Below, piece after piece: positions 1 through 8,025 of a stretch of DNA of 38,073 nt. This DNA comes from Deltaproteobacteria bacterium (lineage in GTDB: Bacteria > Desulfobacterota > Dissulfuribacteria > Dissulfuribacterales > QOAL01): the NCBI GenBank assembly GCA_026991135.1, contig JALXCD010000149.1, positions 1 through 38,073 of the forward strand, written 5' to 3'. The position numbers and the translations under genes were made by a program. Under the pieces are notes generated by a model. That model was given only the letters and a program-made list of their open reading frames with translations, ran no database searches and was not told the DNA's origin. Position 1 is the first letter of the stretch. The number at the start of each line of letters is the position of its first letter.

Positions 1-1054
1 CGGATATACCCATAATGCCTCCACAGGTATTTAAAATTATATCTCTTAAATCTGCGCATCTGGATGGAATCCACATCTGAATAATTTCTATAAAGAGGCT
101 TGTTCCAAAACAAAGAAAAAGGCCACATAAGAAGGCCCTTAATATTGAAAAACCGGGTCTTTTTGCAAAAACAAATATTGACATAAAGCCAAGGGGAATA
201 AATCCAAAAAAATTTATAAATCCATCCAAAATATTCCATTTGTAAATCCCATTCATTAGGTCTATCTTTTTAAATATGATTTTAAATGTGTGTGGCACCT
301 TTAGTGAACAACCGCATAGCCCAAGGTCGTTGAAACTTCCATCTTTAATTTTATCAAAGGTATAAATGATAAAAGGATTTTCCACTTTAATGTTTTTAAA
401 GCTATGATCTTTTTTCCACACTTTATAATGAGATAGAATTTCCTTTTCTGAAAGGGCCCTTTTAAACAAGGCAAAACCATAAATTCTTCCATTCCATGGA
501 CTCGATCCATAACAATTATTTCCGAATACTAGAAAGGGTGGCCTAAAAATAGGGACTGTTAAATGGAGCCTTTTATTTTGGGAAATGAGTCTTCCATTAT
601 AGAAAACCTTTGTTCCATCTCTATTTGAAACTATAGTCAACATACCTGCCGAAATTTTATTTGGAATTTTAAGACTTACCCGAGGCCTTTTTAGACTGTG
701 GGAATAGTCGTCTCCATTCATTACGATTATCCATCTCTTCCACTGTCCAACAATCAACTGGGTTTTATCATTCCCGTCGTGAAGTAATAAAATGGTTTGA
801 AAGTGCCCTTTATATGCCTCTTTTAAAGGCCTAAGAGCAATCTCTATTGTCAACTTACCACATAAAGCGTCCTTAAAACCCTCAATGGGACCAGAATAGG
901 CAATGCCATTTTTTAATATCTCGATACCAACTCCAGAAGAAAGGAGCTTCACATGGTTTATGAAATCAAAATCCTTTACCCTTAATCCAAAATATAATGT
1001 GATGAAAAGAATAATCAGGAATAAAAAAGAAGGATTTCTAAAAGGCATGGGCAT
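1..1054 (-). CDS. LamG-like/VanZ-like fusion protein, partial (3' end beyond window)
   Basis: An open frame of 351 codons runs off the left edge without a stop. ATG at 1054 is preceded by a GGGG-containing Shine-Dalgarno about 10 nt upstream; a second ATG lies two codons in. Residues 9-22 are a hydrophobic anchor. Residues about 45-215 look like a concanavalin A-like (LamG) fold, ending in the typical GRIYGFALFKRALSEKEI segment. From about 275 hydrophobic segments follow with the VanZ-like signature: NFFGFIPLGF, then FIEIIQMWIPSR and a DxxLNxxGGxxG-like motif near 338-348. LamG domains usually bind glycans or other ligands; VanZ-like domains are membrane modules of unclear function. It is the last visible gene of a minus-strand run, 18 bp after the radical SAM gene. 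Biological role unknown; the domain calls are by eye. Confidence 0.75.
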   Translation of the reverse strand, partial: MPMPFRNPSFLFLIILFITLYFGLRVKDFDFINHVKLLSSGVGIEILKNGIAYSGPIEGFKDALCGKLTIEIALRPLKEAYKGHFQTILLLHDGNDKTQLIVGQWKRWIIVMNGDDYSHSLKRPRVSLKIPNKISAGMLTIVSNRDGTKVFYNGRLISQNKRLHLTVPIFRPPFLVFGNNCYGSSPWNGRIYGFALFKRALSEKEILSHYKVWKKDHSFKNIKVENPFIIYTFDKIKDGSFNDLGLCGCSLKVPHTFKIIFKKIDLMNGIYKWNILDGFINFFGFIPLGFMSIFVFAKRPGFSILRAFLCGLFLCFGTSLFIEIIQMWIPSRCADLRDIILNTCGGIMGIS

Positions 1055-1072
1055 TATACAAAAGCCCCTTCA

Positions 1073-2347
1073 TTAGTTTTCCCTTGCAAGGACCTTTAGC
1101 TTTTTAATTTTTTCCATGTTATATCCGGAAAAGAGCCTGAAGAAGATTGTGTTGTTGGTTAAAAGGGGGTCAATATCATCTGACAATACACCGTCTTTTT
1201 TGAGCCTTTCCCATTCCAATGTCTTTGGAATTGGAGAAAATTCTGCAAGATATGGCCTGATTCCAAGGGATTTTACAAACCTTACCCCCTTTTCCACTTC
1301 TTCCAGATCCTGACCTGGAAGGCCTATCAACAAGTAGGCACCAATATATTCCCTCTTTACACCTGCATCTAACAACAAAGCCACAGCCCTTTTAAAATCT
1401 TTATTTGAAACTTTGCCTCCTGTCTTTTGCTGCCTTTCTTGACTAATTGTTTCAAGACTTAGACGAATTGTCTTAAAATTTGCCTTATAAAGCCACCTAG
1501 CCACTTCTTCATCAATGAATCTTGCATGCAGGCCATTTGGGGTATGAAATTCCAATCTGATGGATTTCTTTTCCAAGTACTCAAAAATAGGCAAGAGCCT
1601 TTTTTTAAAATCTACTAGTAATGCATCGTCATAAAAGGCTATCTGCCTTACTCTTTTTCTATATAAAAAAAGTATTTCCTTAAGGACCTCCTTGTAATCC
1701 TGTGGCTTAAACCCTCCTGTTAAAAGCCTTGATGCACAATAGGAACAAGAAAAAGGACAACCAATCGCTGTCCTTATTGCACCGTAATTTACCCTATCCC
1801 AAGAAAGGACTTTATACCACTCCTTAGGCGTATGCCTTTTTCTATCTAGACCCAAAAAGGCCATTAATGAATCCTCGTTTAACTCCAATGGTCCTTCACA
1901 TAATAGGTCTATTTCTAGGTTTTTTCTGGCATGTTCTGGCCAAAGGGTGGCATAAATTCCACCTAAAATTATTGGAACCTTTGGTTGTTGTCTTTTAATT
2001 TCTTCAATGGTCCATTTAACACCAGGATACCAGTAGGACATTATAGAAGTGATAAAGACCACATCAAAACCACCAACAGTTGAAAGCCTTTTTCTAAATT
2101 CATTTCTTGAAATACCATATCTTGCAAAGCTTCTGTCAAAATTAAGCCCTAAACTCTTTAATGGAAACTCTACCGGCTTTCTTTTAAACTTTCCCGGTGC
2201 CTTAAAAGGAGAAAGGCAGTCGATGATGGAGACCTTTATATCAAAAGAGTCCAGCCAACTTGCAAGCCTATAAAGACCAAGGGGTCTAATCCAAAAATTA
2301 TAGGCTGCAAAATCTGAAATCCACGGATTTACTAAAAGGGCCTTCAC
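1073..2347 (-). CDS. Radical SAM protein with N-terminal B12-binding-like domain
   Basis: A 424-aa protein starting at GTG (2347), 9 bp after the GGDDF gene. The [4Fe-4S] cluster motif is C197-x3-C201-x2-C204 within AIGCPFSCSYC. Residues 1-150 resemble the Rossmann-like cobalamin-binding domain of B12-dependent radical SAM enzymes (MKALLVNPW opening, VPIILGGIYATLWPEH segment), but the DxHxxG cobalamin-ligand motif is not visible, so B12 may bind without a lower histidine or not at all. The SAM barrel follows to about 390 (FHTPNGLHARFIDEE, LIGLPGQD). This family includes methyltransferases and ring-forming enzymes; the substrate cannot be told from sequence. It lies in a minus-strand run behind signalling genes, which gives no clear pathway. 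Confidence 0.85.
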   Translation of the reverse strand: MKALLVNPWISDFAAYNFWIRPLGLYRLASWLDSFDIKVSIIDCLSPFKAPGKFKRKPVEFPLKSLGLNFDRSFARYGISRNEFRKRLSTVGGFDVVFITSIMSYWYPGVKWTIEEIKRQQPKVPIILGGIYATLWPEHARKNLEIDLLCEGPLELNEDSLMAFLGLDRKRHTPKEWYKVLSWDRVNYGAIRTAIGCPFSCSYCASRLLTGGFKPQDYKEVLKEILFLYRKRVRQIAFYDDALLVDFKKRLLPIFEYLEKKSIRLEFHTPNGLHARFIDEEVARWLYKANFKTIRLSLETISQERQQKTGGKVSNKDFKRAVALLLDAGVKREYIGAYLLIGLPGQDLEEVEKGVRFVKSLGIRPYLAEFSPIPKTLEWERLKKDGVLSDDIDPLLTNNTIFFRLFSGYNMEKIKKLKVLAREN

Positions 2348-2356
2348 TTAATGGAA

Positions 2357-3292
2357 TTAACTTTTTCTTCTATCAATGAGGAAATTGCTCCCTTCAAGGG
2401 ATTTGACCTTTTTCTTAAGGCCTGCTGCACAGGATGCAACCTCTCCATAGTGGTTAAAACGGCCTGGTGGACAAGGAACCACAGCGATGGAAAGGCTGGT
2501 TAAGGGAAACTTTTGCTCCTTTCCCTTTCTGTCAAGAGATACGAAAAAGCCAGCTTCAAGGTCCTCCTCATCTAAAAAAAGAGGAATCAGGGCAGAAAAG
2601 TTCTTGATTACATCCTGACAAGTTGACTCTACCACATCCATTGGGACATGAAATATGAAATCATCCCCTCCCACATGCCCCACAAAGCCCTGTCTTCCAG
2701 CCTTCTCTTGAACCACATTGACAAGTATCCTTGCAACCATCCTAATGACTTCATCACCCCTAGAAAAACCATATTTATCATTGTAGGGCTTAAAATTGTC
2801 AATATCCACATAACAAACTGCGTGTGGAAGCTTGTTATCTAGCATATTTTGAATGCTTTTAAGAATTGAGGAATTTCCAGGAAGCTTTGTAAGTGGATTG
2901 TTATCTGCTACTCTTTTACTCCTTGAAATTGCAAGTTCAATACGGGTCAATAGTTCTTCAATCGTTGCCTGTCCATTAATGAGATCATCTACAGGATAGT
3001 ATTTCCATTCAAGCCCTGCCATAAGATCTCTTTCAGATACGATGAGGACTATTGGCATAAGGGCAAGCTGAAGATTTTTCTTTAAGGCAATTATAACCTC
3101 TTTATCAAGCCCCTTATCAAGCCCTTTTTGTATTATGAGTAGGTCTGGCGGGCTTGAAAGGAGAAGCTCAAGGGCCCTTTCAACGTCCTCGTGATAAATG
3201 AGATCGTAGCCTTTTGCCTCGATACAAAGCCTTTCATCTGACCTAGTGAAAAAATCCTTTGAAACAAGGGCAATCCGCTTCACATCAGGCAT
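2357..3292 (-). CDS. GGDEF-family (GGDDF) protein with degenerate receiver domain
   Basis: A 311-aa protein. Residues 1-120 resemble a response-regulator receiver, but the phospho-acceptor position after beta-3 is Gln (Q55 in PDLLIIQKG) rather than Asp, so classical phosphorylation is unlikely. Residues about 130-305 form a GGDEF domain: NPLTKLPGN near 132-140, D163-I-D165-NFKPYNDKYGF substrate/metal segment, and active-site loop GGDDF at 208-212, with Asp in place of the usual Glu. GGDEF domains make cyclic di-GMP from two GTP; the E-to-D change may leave activity, alter it, or make this a sensor. The start overlaps the HDOD gene end by 8 bp, suggesting translational coupling. It probably acts in the cytoplasm with the neighbouring HDOD protein. 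Confidence 0.88.
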   Translation of the reverse strand: MPDVKRIALVSKDFFTRSDERLCIEAKGYDLIYHEDVERALELLLSSPPDLLIIQKGLDKGLDKEVIIALKKNLQLALMPIVLIVSERDLMAGLEWKYYPVDDLINGQATIEELLTRIELAISRSKRVADNNPLTKLPGNSSILKSIQNMLDNKLPHAVCYVDIDNFKPYNDKYGFSRGDEVIRMVARILVNVVQEKAGRQGFVGHVGGDDFIFHVPMDVVESTCQDVIKNFSALIPLFLDEEDLEAGFFVSLDRKGKEQKFPLTSLSIAVVPCPPGRFNHYGEVASCAAGLKKKVKSLEGSNFLIDRRKS

Positions 3293-4130
3293 CTTTTTTT
3301 ATTTCCAATGTGAAATCCTGAAGCTCAACTAGCTTTTCGTCAAGCTCTGATATTATCTCTTTGACATCTGACTTTTTAAACTTTATTAATTCCCATGCTT
3401 TATGATCTAAAGAAGGGACCCAGGGATCTCCACTATTGCCAAATCCAAGTGCCCTAATAAGTATATCTGAAAAATGTATAATGGCAGTTATGTCCTTAAA
3501 ATCTGGAGAACTTCCTGGCTTGTGGTGATATTCTATTGGGATAACTAGCCTTTCTGGCAGATTCCACTGTCTTGCCAACATACCTCCAATTTCCCCATGT
3601 CCAATGCCCAGTCTTTGATGCTCAACTTCCCTGATATAGAGACCCTTTTCATTAGTAATTTTTACTATCTCTTCATATTCTTCTGGAAGCTCTGATCTTA
3701 GGACTATTTTACCTAAATCATGGATGAGACCAGCCGTTGATACTTCTTCTGGATTTTTTATCTGAAGCCTTTTAGCAATAATCCCTGCAGCAGTTGCACA
3801 TCCTAGGGAATGCTCAAAAAGCCCTACATCTGAAGCCTGCATAACCTCAAAGATCGAAGATGTAACTATCAATGTCTTAATAACGTTAAAGCCCAATAGG
3901 ACTATGGCATTTGATACCGTACTGATTCTCTGGGGAAATCCAAAAAAGGAGGAGTTGACCATACGCAAAAGTTTGCTTGTAAGGACTTGATCCTTTTCAA
4001 TAATTTTGCCAAGCTTGGTTGCCGTAGTATCTTCATCTGCCACCATTTCGTTTAATTTGGAAACAATTGGTGGAAGTGTCGGTAAGGATTCTACATCCTT
4101 TAATCTTTTTCTAATTTCTTCCTTGTCCAT
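3285..4130 (-). CDS. HDOD domain signalling protein
   Basis: A 281-aa protein consisting mostly of an HDOD domain: LPTLPPIVSKLNEMV at 16-30, the conserved IEKDQVLTSKLLRMVNSSFFG stretch around 44-64, H107 in FEHSLG, and a retained HD pair (H137-D138 in GLIHDLGK). Two further histidines lie in GHGEIGG and EYHHKP. HDOD proteins are HD-related output or adaptor domains that generally lack nuclease or phosphodiesterase activity, though the preserved HD residues leave that open. The ATG directly abuts the stop of the upstream DUF3391-like gene, and the 3' end overlaps the GGDDF gene by 8 bp, so the three are very likely co-translated and act together. Cytoplasmic; no membrane segment seen. Confidence 0.9.
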   Translation of the reverse strand: MDKEEIRKRLKDVESLPTLPPIVSKLNEMVADEDTTATKLGKIIEKDQVLTSKLLRMVNSSFFGFPQRISTVSNAIVLLGFNVIKTLIVTSSIFEVMQASDVGLFEHSLGCATAAGIIAKRLQIKNPEEVSTAGLIHDLGKIVLRSELPEEYEEIVKITNEKGLYIREVEHQRLGIGHGEIGGMLARQWNLPERLVIPIEYHHKPGSSPDFKDITAIIHFSDILIRALGFGNSGDPWVPSLDHKAWELIKFKKSDVKEIISELDEKLVELQDFTLEIKKDA

Positions 4131-4475
4131 TTAAGATTTCTGGCTCTTAAGCCTTTTTAAGTAACCTTCACCCTTTTCTTGCTCAATCCAAAACTCTCCA
4201 ATGAGTGTCTCCAGAGCTTTAAGTACTGGATCTTTCTTTACCTTTGAAAAACGCCTGTCAAGTTCTCTTAATTTTTCAGAAAGGGGCAGCTCTCCAGGAA
4301 GCCTCACCGGATGCCCTTTAACTGTTAAAACGAGAACCCCCTGTTTTTTAAGCCTTAAAATCAGATCTTCTGTAAGCTCTGTATCTGCACCACAAAGCAC
4401 TTGACCTTCAGGGGTAATGGCCTCCTTTGCAAGGATAAAGCCAGGCTTAGCAAGTTTTATTGGTATCCTTTGCAA
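4131..4475 (-). CDS. Stand-alone DUF3391-like small protein
   Basis: A 114-aa protein starting at TTG (4475), 6 bp after gatA. Its first 50 residues (RIPIKLAKPGFILAKEAI, then a GxxLCGADTELTEDLILRLKKQGV segment) resemble the DUF3391-type module that normally sits in front of HD-GYP cyclic di-GMP phosphodiesterases. No HD-GYP domain follows; the protein ends in a charged helical tail. It abuts the HDOD gene, so the domain and its usual HD partner appear split into separate genes. Similarity was judged by pattern only. Function unknown; a regulatory partner of the HDOD or GGDDF protein is an inference. Confidence 0.7.
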   Translation of the reverse strand: MQRIPIKLAKPGFILAKEAITPEGQVLCGADTELTEDLILRLKKQGVLVLTVKGHPVRLPGELPLSEKLRELDRRFSKVKKDPVLKALETLIGEFWIEQEKGEGYLKRLKSQKS

Positions 4476-4481
4476 TTTAAT

Positions 4482-5942
4482 TTATACCTCTGGCCATTTA
4501 AAAGATAATTGTAATGCCTCTTGCAAATTATAGGCTGTCCCTAATAATGTCTTTTCTTGCAAATGCCCTGCCATAAGTTGAATGCCAATGGGAAGCCCCT
4601 TTTGGTCAAAGCCACATGGCATTGAAAGGCCAGGAATCCCTGCAAGATTAACTGGAATGGTAAAGATATCAGAAAGATACATCTTTAAAGGATCGTTTAC
4701 CTTTTCCCCTAGTTTAAAGGCAGTAGTAGGGGCAACAGGTGCTGCAATAATATCAACCTCTTTAAATGCATTTTTGAAATCGTTTATTATGAGAGTCCTC
4801 ACTTGTGAAGCCTTTTTATAAAAGGCATCATAGTATCCTGCTGAAAGGCAATAGGTCCCTAGCATTATACGCCTTTTAACCTCAGGGCCAAATCCTTGGG
4901 CCCTGGTCTTTTTATACATGTCCATTAAATTTTCATATTCTTTGGCCCTAAAGCCATATTTTACACCGTCGTAACGAGAAAGGTTCGATGAGGCCTCTGC
5001 TGTAGCGATAATGTAATAGGTGGCAATGGCATACTCTGTATGAGGAAGGCTTACCTCCTTTACCTCAGCCCCTAAGCTTTCAAATAAATTGATTGCTCCT
5101 TTAACTGCCTCTTCAACTTCCTGTTGTAGGCCTTCGATAAAATATTCCCTTGGAAATCCCACCTTAAGTCCTTTAATATCCATTTTAAGGACTCCATCCC
5201 TTGAAAAACTGACATTTGGGATACTGGTGGAATCCCTTTCATCATGACCAGAAATCGCCTCAAGCAAGATTGCACAGTCTTCCACATTTCTGGCAAGAGG
5301 GCCAATTTGATCAAGAGATGAGGCAAAGGCAACAAGGCCAAAACGGGAAACCATCCCATAGGTGGGCTTTAATCCGACAACACCACAATGGGAAGCTGGC
5401 TGGCGAATGGAACCGCCAGTATCAGAACCAAGAGATGCCACGCAAAGTCTTGCAGCCACCGATGCAGCAGAGCCACCGCTTGACCCTCCTGGAATCCTTT
5501 CTGTATCCCAGGGATTTCTTGTCTCAAAAAAGGCAGAATTTTCTGTAGAAGAACCCATGGCAAATTCGTCCATATTTAGCTTCCCTAACATTACTGCCCC
5601 TTGAGAATTAAGTTTTTCTATCACAGTAGCATCATAGGGAGGGATAAAGTTCTCAAGCATCCTGGAAGAACAGGTTGTCTTGACATCTTTTGTACAGATC
5701 ACATCCTTGATGCCCAATGGAATTCCTGTAAGGGGAGCAATTTCACCTCTTTTTATCCTTTCATCAGCTTCCCGTGCCTGGGCCATGGCCAGATCATCTG
5801 TAACGGTTACATAAGACTTTATCCGGGGATCAACCTCTTTAATCCTTTCAAGATAGGCCCTTGTTATCTCCTGGCTAGTAATCTCTTTATTATCAATTAG
5901 CCTTCTAAGCTCTCCAATTGACAGATCTAATAAATTTTCCAT
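4482..5942 (-). CDS. gatA: Asp/Glu-tRNA amidotransferase subunit A
   Basis: A 486-aa protein of the usual GatA length. The amidase-signature catalytic triad is complete: K79 (GIPLGIKD), cis-Ser S154 ([10 protein letters not shown]) and nucleophile S178 (GSDTGGS), matching the numbering known for characterised GatA proteins. It hydrolyses glutamine and delivers ammonia to GatB for converting Glu-tRNA(Gln) and/or Asp-tRNA(Asn) to the amidated forms in the cytoplasm. The ATG at 5942 has a GGAG-rich Shine-Dalgarno. It follows gatC by 17 bp; gatB is not in this window, so the three-subunit genes are split in this genome. Confidence 0.97.
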   Translation of the reverse strand: MENLLDLSIGELRRLIDNKEITSQEITRAYLERIKEVDPRIKSYVTVTDDLAMAQAREADERIKRGEIAPLTGIPLGIKDVICTKDVKTTCSSRMLENFIPPYDATVIEKLNSQGAVMLGKLNMDEFAMGSSTENSAFFETRNPWDTERIPGGSSGGSAASVAARLCVASLGSDTGGSIRQPASHCGVVGLKPTYGMVSRFGLVAFASSLDQIGPLARNVEDCAILLEAISGHDERDSTSIPNVSFSRDGVLKMDIKGLKVGFPREYFIEGLQQEVEEAVKGAINLFESLGAEVKEVSLPHTEYAIATYYIIATAEASSNLSRYDGVKYGFRAKEYENLMDMYKKTRAQGFGPEVKRRIMLGTYCLSAGYYDAFYKKASQVRTLIINDFKNAFKEVDIIAAPVAPTTAFKLGEKVNDPLKMYLSDIFTIPVNLAGIPGLSMPCGFDQKGLPIGIQLMAGHLQEKTLLGTAYNLQEALQLSFKWPEV

Positions 5943-5959
5943 GAAACCTTCTCCAAAAC

Positions 5960-6247
5960 TTAAATAATTCTTGGAACAACAAATGAACCTTCTTCACCTT
6001 GAGGCGCATTTTTCATTACATCTTTTATTTCAAGGGACTCTTTCACTTTATCTTCTCTAAAGCAATTGAATATCTCAATGGCATGATTAGTTGGTTCCAC
6101 ACCCTCTGTATCAAGATCTTCAAGTTTTGCCACAAATTCCAATATGGCATCTAACTGATCTTTAAAGCTTTCAAGCTCTTTTTGAGAAAACTCAAGTCTT
6201 GCAAGATGGGCAACATGCTTAACTTCTTCTAGAGTAATTCGTGCCAT
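5960..6247 (-). CDS. gatC: Asp/Glu-tRNA amidotransferase subunit C
   Basis: A 95-aa protein with the typical GatC layout: N-terminal [18 protein letters not shown], central helix ending in [15 protein letters not shown], and a C-terminal segment that ends in SFVVPRII. GatC wraps around GatA and GatB and stabilises the amidotransferase complex. The ATG at 6247 is preceded by GGGAGAA. It lies 38 bp after the helicase gene and 17 bp before gatA, so gatC-gatA form a transcription unit, possibly with the upstream helicase. Confidence 0.96.
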   Translation of the reverse strand: MARITLEEVKHVAHLARLEFSQKELESFKDQLDAILEFVAKLEDLDTEGVEPTNHAIEIFNCFREDKVKESLEIKDVMKNAPQGEEGSFVVPRII

Positions 6248-6285
6248 TTGTTATTCTCCCATATTCTTTACGAGTAAGTATCTTA

Positions 6286-8019
6286 TTAAAATAGTTTTTT
6301 CTGTCGCTTTTTGATAGATCTTTTTTTAATAGGAGTTTTCTGTTTTTCAACTGTTAAAAAACCCTCCAATGACTTAATAAATTGGGAAACATGCTGCAAA
6401 GCCGTCTTTCCATAAATCTTTCTTTTTTTCACGCTTGTTAAAAAAATGCTTTCAGATGTCCTTGTTAATCCCACAAAAAAAAGACGTCTTTCCTCAGAAA
6501 TATCAGCATCTTTCCATGGAAGAATCCCTTCTTCCATGCCGTGCATAAAGACAACAGGAAATTCAAGACCCTTAGAAGCATGGATGCTCATAACCGTAAC
6601 TGCATCTAGTTCAAATCCCAGTTGGTCCTGTTCTTCCCTGTAAGCCAAGGTCACAGGAACACCATTTTTATGGTTTAAAATTGCCCTATCAATAAATCTT
6701 TCTTCAAATTGGCCAATTTTTAACCCCAGTATCTCTAAAATTATTTCCTTTGAGAGGAATTGCCCTTTTGATTTCTTCCAATCCTTCCTCAACTGAATGA
6801 TCAACTCTTTGGCCCTTTGTCCTGGATTTAACCGTTCCATATGATAGGATTCGTTTCTTTCTTCAAGGATCTCAAAAAGATGCCAAAGTCTTGTTGAAAG
6901 TCTTTCAAAAGAATCATCTTTTTGGGGGAGTATAAAAGGAATTCCTGCCTTTTTTAATGAAGAAATTATTGTAGAGATGGTTACTCTTGATCTAAAAAGT
7001 ATGCAGATTTCTGATAAAGACCTTTGCAATTCTCCTGTAGTTAAGCCTTGATTCATGCTTTCAAAGCTTATTCCACCTGATATGGAATCTATCTTTTTTG
7101 CAATCCAATTTGCCTCTTTTTCCGAATCCTGAAAGGTCTTAAAGACCAGTTGTGCATTGATCTTATTTTGAGACCTAAGAGAAGGTTCATTAGAGAAAAG
7201 GGAAATGGCCGCATCAAGTATCTTTTGGGGGCATCTATAGGCCGACTCAAGATGTATCTCTTTACATGGTGAAAAATCCTTTTTGAATTGCTCCATAAAA
7301 TGGGGAGTAGCCCCCCTAAAGCCATATATGGCCTGTTTTTTATCTCCTATTGCAGTTACAAGGGCATTTTTTGAAAGAAGACGTAAAAACTCATATTGTA
7401 TTCCGCTTAGATCCTGAAATTCATCGACTAATATGTGGTTGAAAAAGGCGTCATTTTTTGAAGATAATAATATATTAATACTTTCAATAATGAGATCATC
7501 ATAATCAAAAAGATCAAGAGACCTTAAAATCTTTTTATAAGTATTATAGGCCCTTTTTAAAAAAGACGGTGCCTTTGAAAAATCAATGGGCCAGTTTTGC
7601 CTTATAAGCCTTATAAGTTCAAAGGCCTTTTGAGGGTCTTCTTCAATCTCTTCTTTCTTTATCGCTTTTTTAAAAAGAAAAAGGCCCTCATTATCATCTA
7701 TTACATTTATTGTGTCTTTTTTCTTTGATTTTAAAAGATGATATGCCCAGGAATGAAATGTGGTTATCTTTAAAGGAAATTTGTTCTCAAATAAGCCTTC
7801 AAGCCTTTTTTGAAGCTCTCCAGCAGCCTTATTGGTAAATGTAATGACGAGAATTCTTTCAGGGCCTATCCCCTTTTTAATGAGATTATACGTCCTTGCC
7901 ACCAAAACCCTGGTCTTTCCAGTTCCAGGGCCTGCTTGAACTAAGAGATTTTTACCCTCAAAAAGAGCTGCTTCAAGTTGTTTTTCATTAAGGGATTTTA
8001 AAATATCTTCTTGAGACAA
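6286..8019 (-). CDS. UvrD/Rep-family SF1A DNA helicase, compact
   Basis: A 577-aa ATP-dependent 3'-5' DNA helicase, shorter than the 670-720 aa usual for UvrD, Rep or PcrA. Motifs in order: Q motif LNEKQLEAA (10-18), Walker A AGPGTGKT (29-36), motif Ia FTNKAAGEL, DEFQD Walker B (199-203), motif III GDKKQAIYGFRG (225-236), then MSIHASKGLEFPVV and RRLFFVGLTRT near the C-terminus. Motif III reads GDKKQA where GDDDQS or GDPKQS is usual. The shortened middle and C-terminal parts suggest a reduced 2B subdomain and missing tail. The start is TTG at 8019: an in-frame stop lies two codons upstream. It sits 6 bp after the acyl-CoA ligase gene. Likely DNA repair or replication-fork work; exact role unknown. 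Confidence 0.9.
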   Translation of the reverse strand: MSQEDILKSLNEKQLEAALFEGKNLLVQAGPGTGKTRVLVARTYNLIKKGIGPERILVITFTNKAAGELQKRLEGLFENKFPLKITTFHSWAYHLLKSKKKDTINVIDDNEGLFLFKKAIKKEEIEEDPQKAFELIRLIRQNWPIDFSKAPSFLKRAYNTYKKILRSLDLFDYDDLIIESINILLSSKNDAFFNHILVDEFQDLSGIQYEFLRLLSKNALVTAIGDKKQAIYGFRGATPHFMEQFKKDFSPCKEIHLESAYRCPQKILDAAISLFSNEPSLRSQNKINAQLVFKTFQDSEKEANWIAKKIDSISGGISFESMNQGLTTGELQRSLSEICILFRSRVTISTIISSLKKAGIPFILPQKDDSFERLSTRLWHLFEILEERNESYHMERLNPGQRAKELIIQLRKDWKKSKGQFLSKEIILEILGLKIGQFEERFIDRAILNHKNGVPVTLAYREEQDQLGFELDAVTVMSIHASKGLEFPVVFMHGMEEGILPWKDADISEERRLFFVGLTRTSESIFLTSVKKRKIYGKTALQHVSQFIKSLEGFLTVEKQKTPIKKRSIKKRQKKLF

Positions 8020-8025
8020 TGCCTT

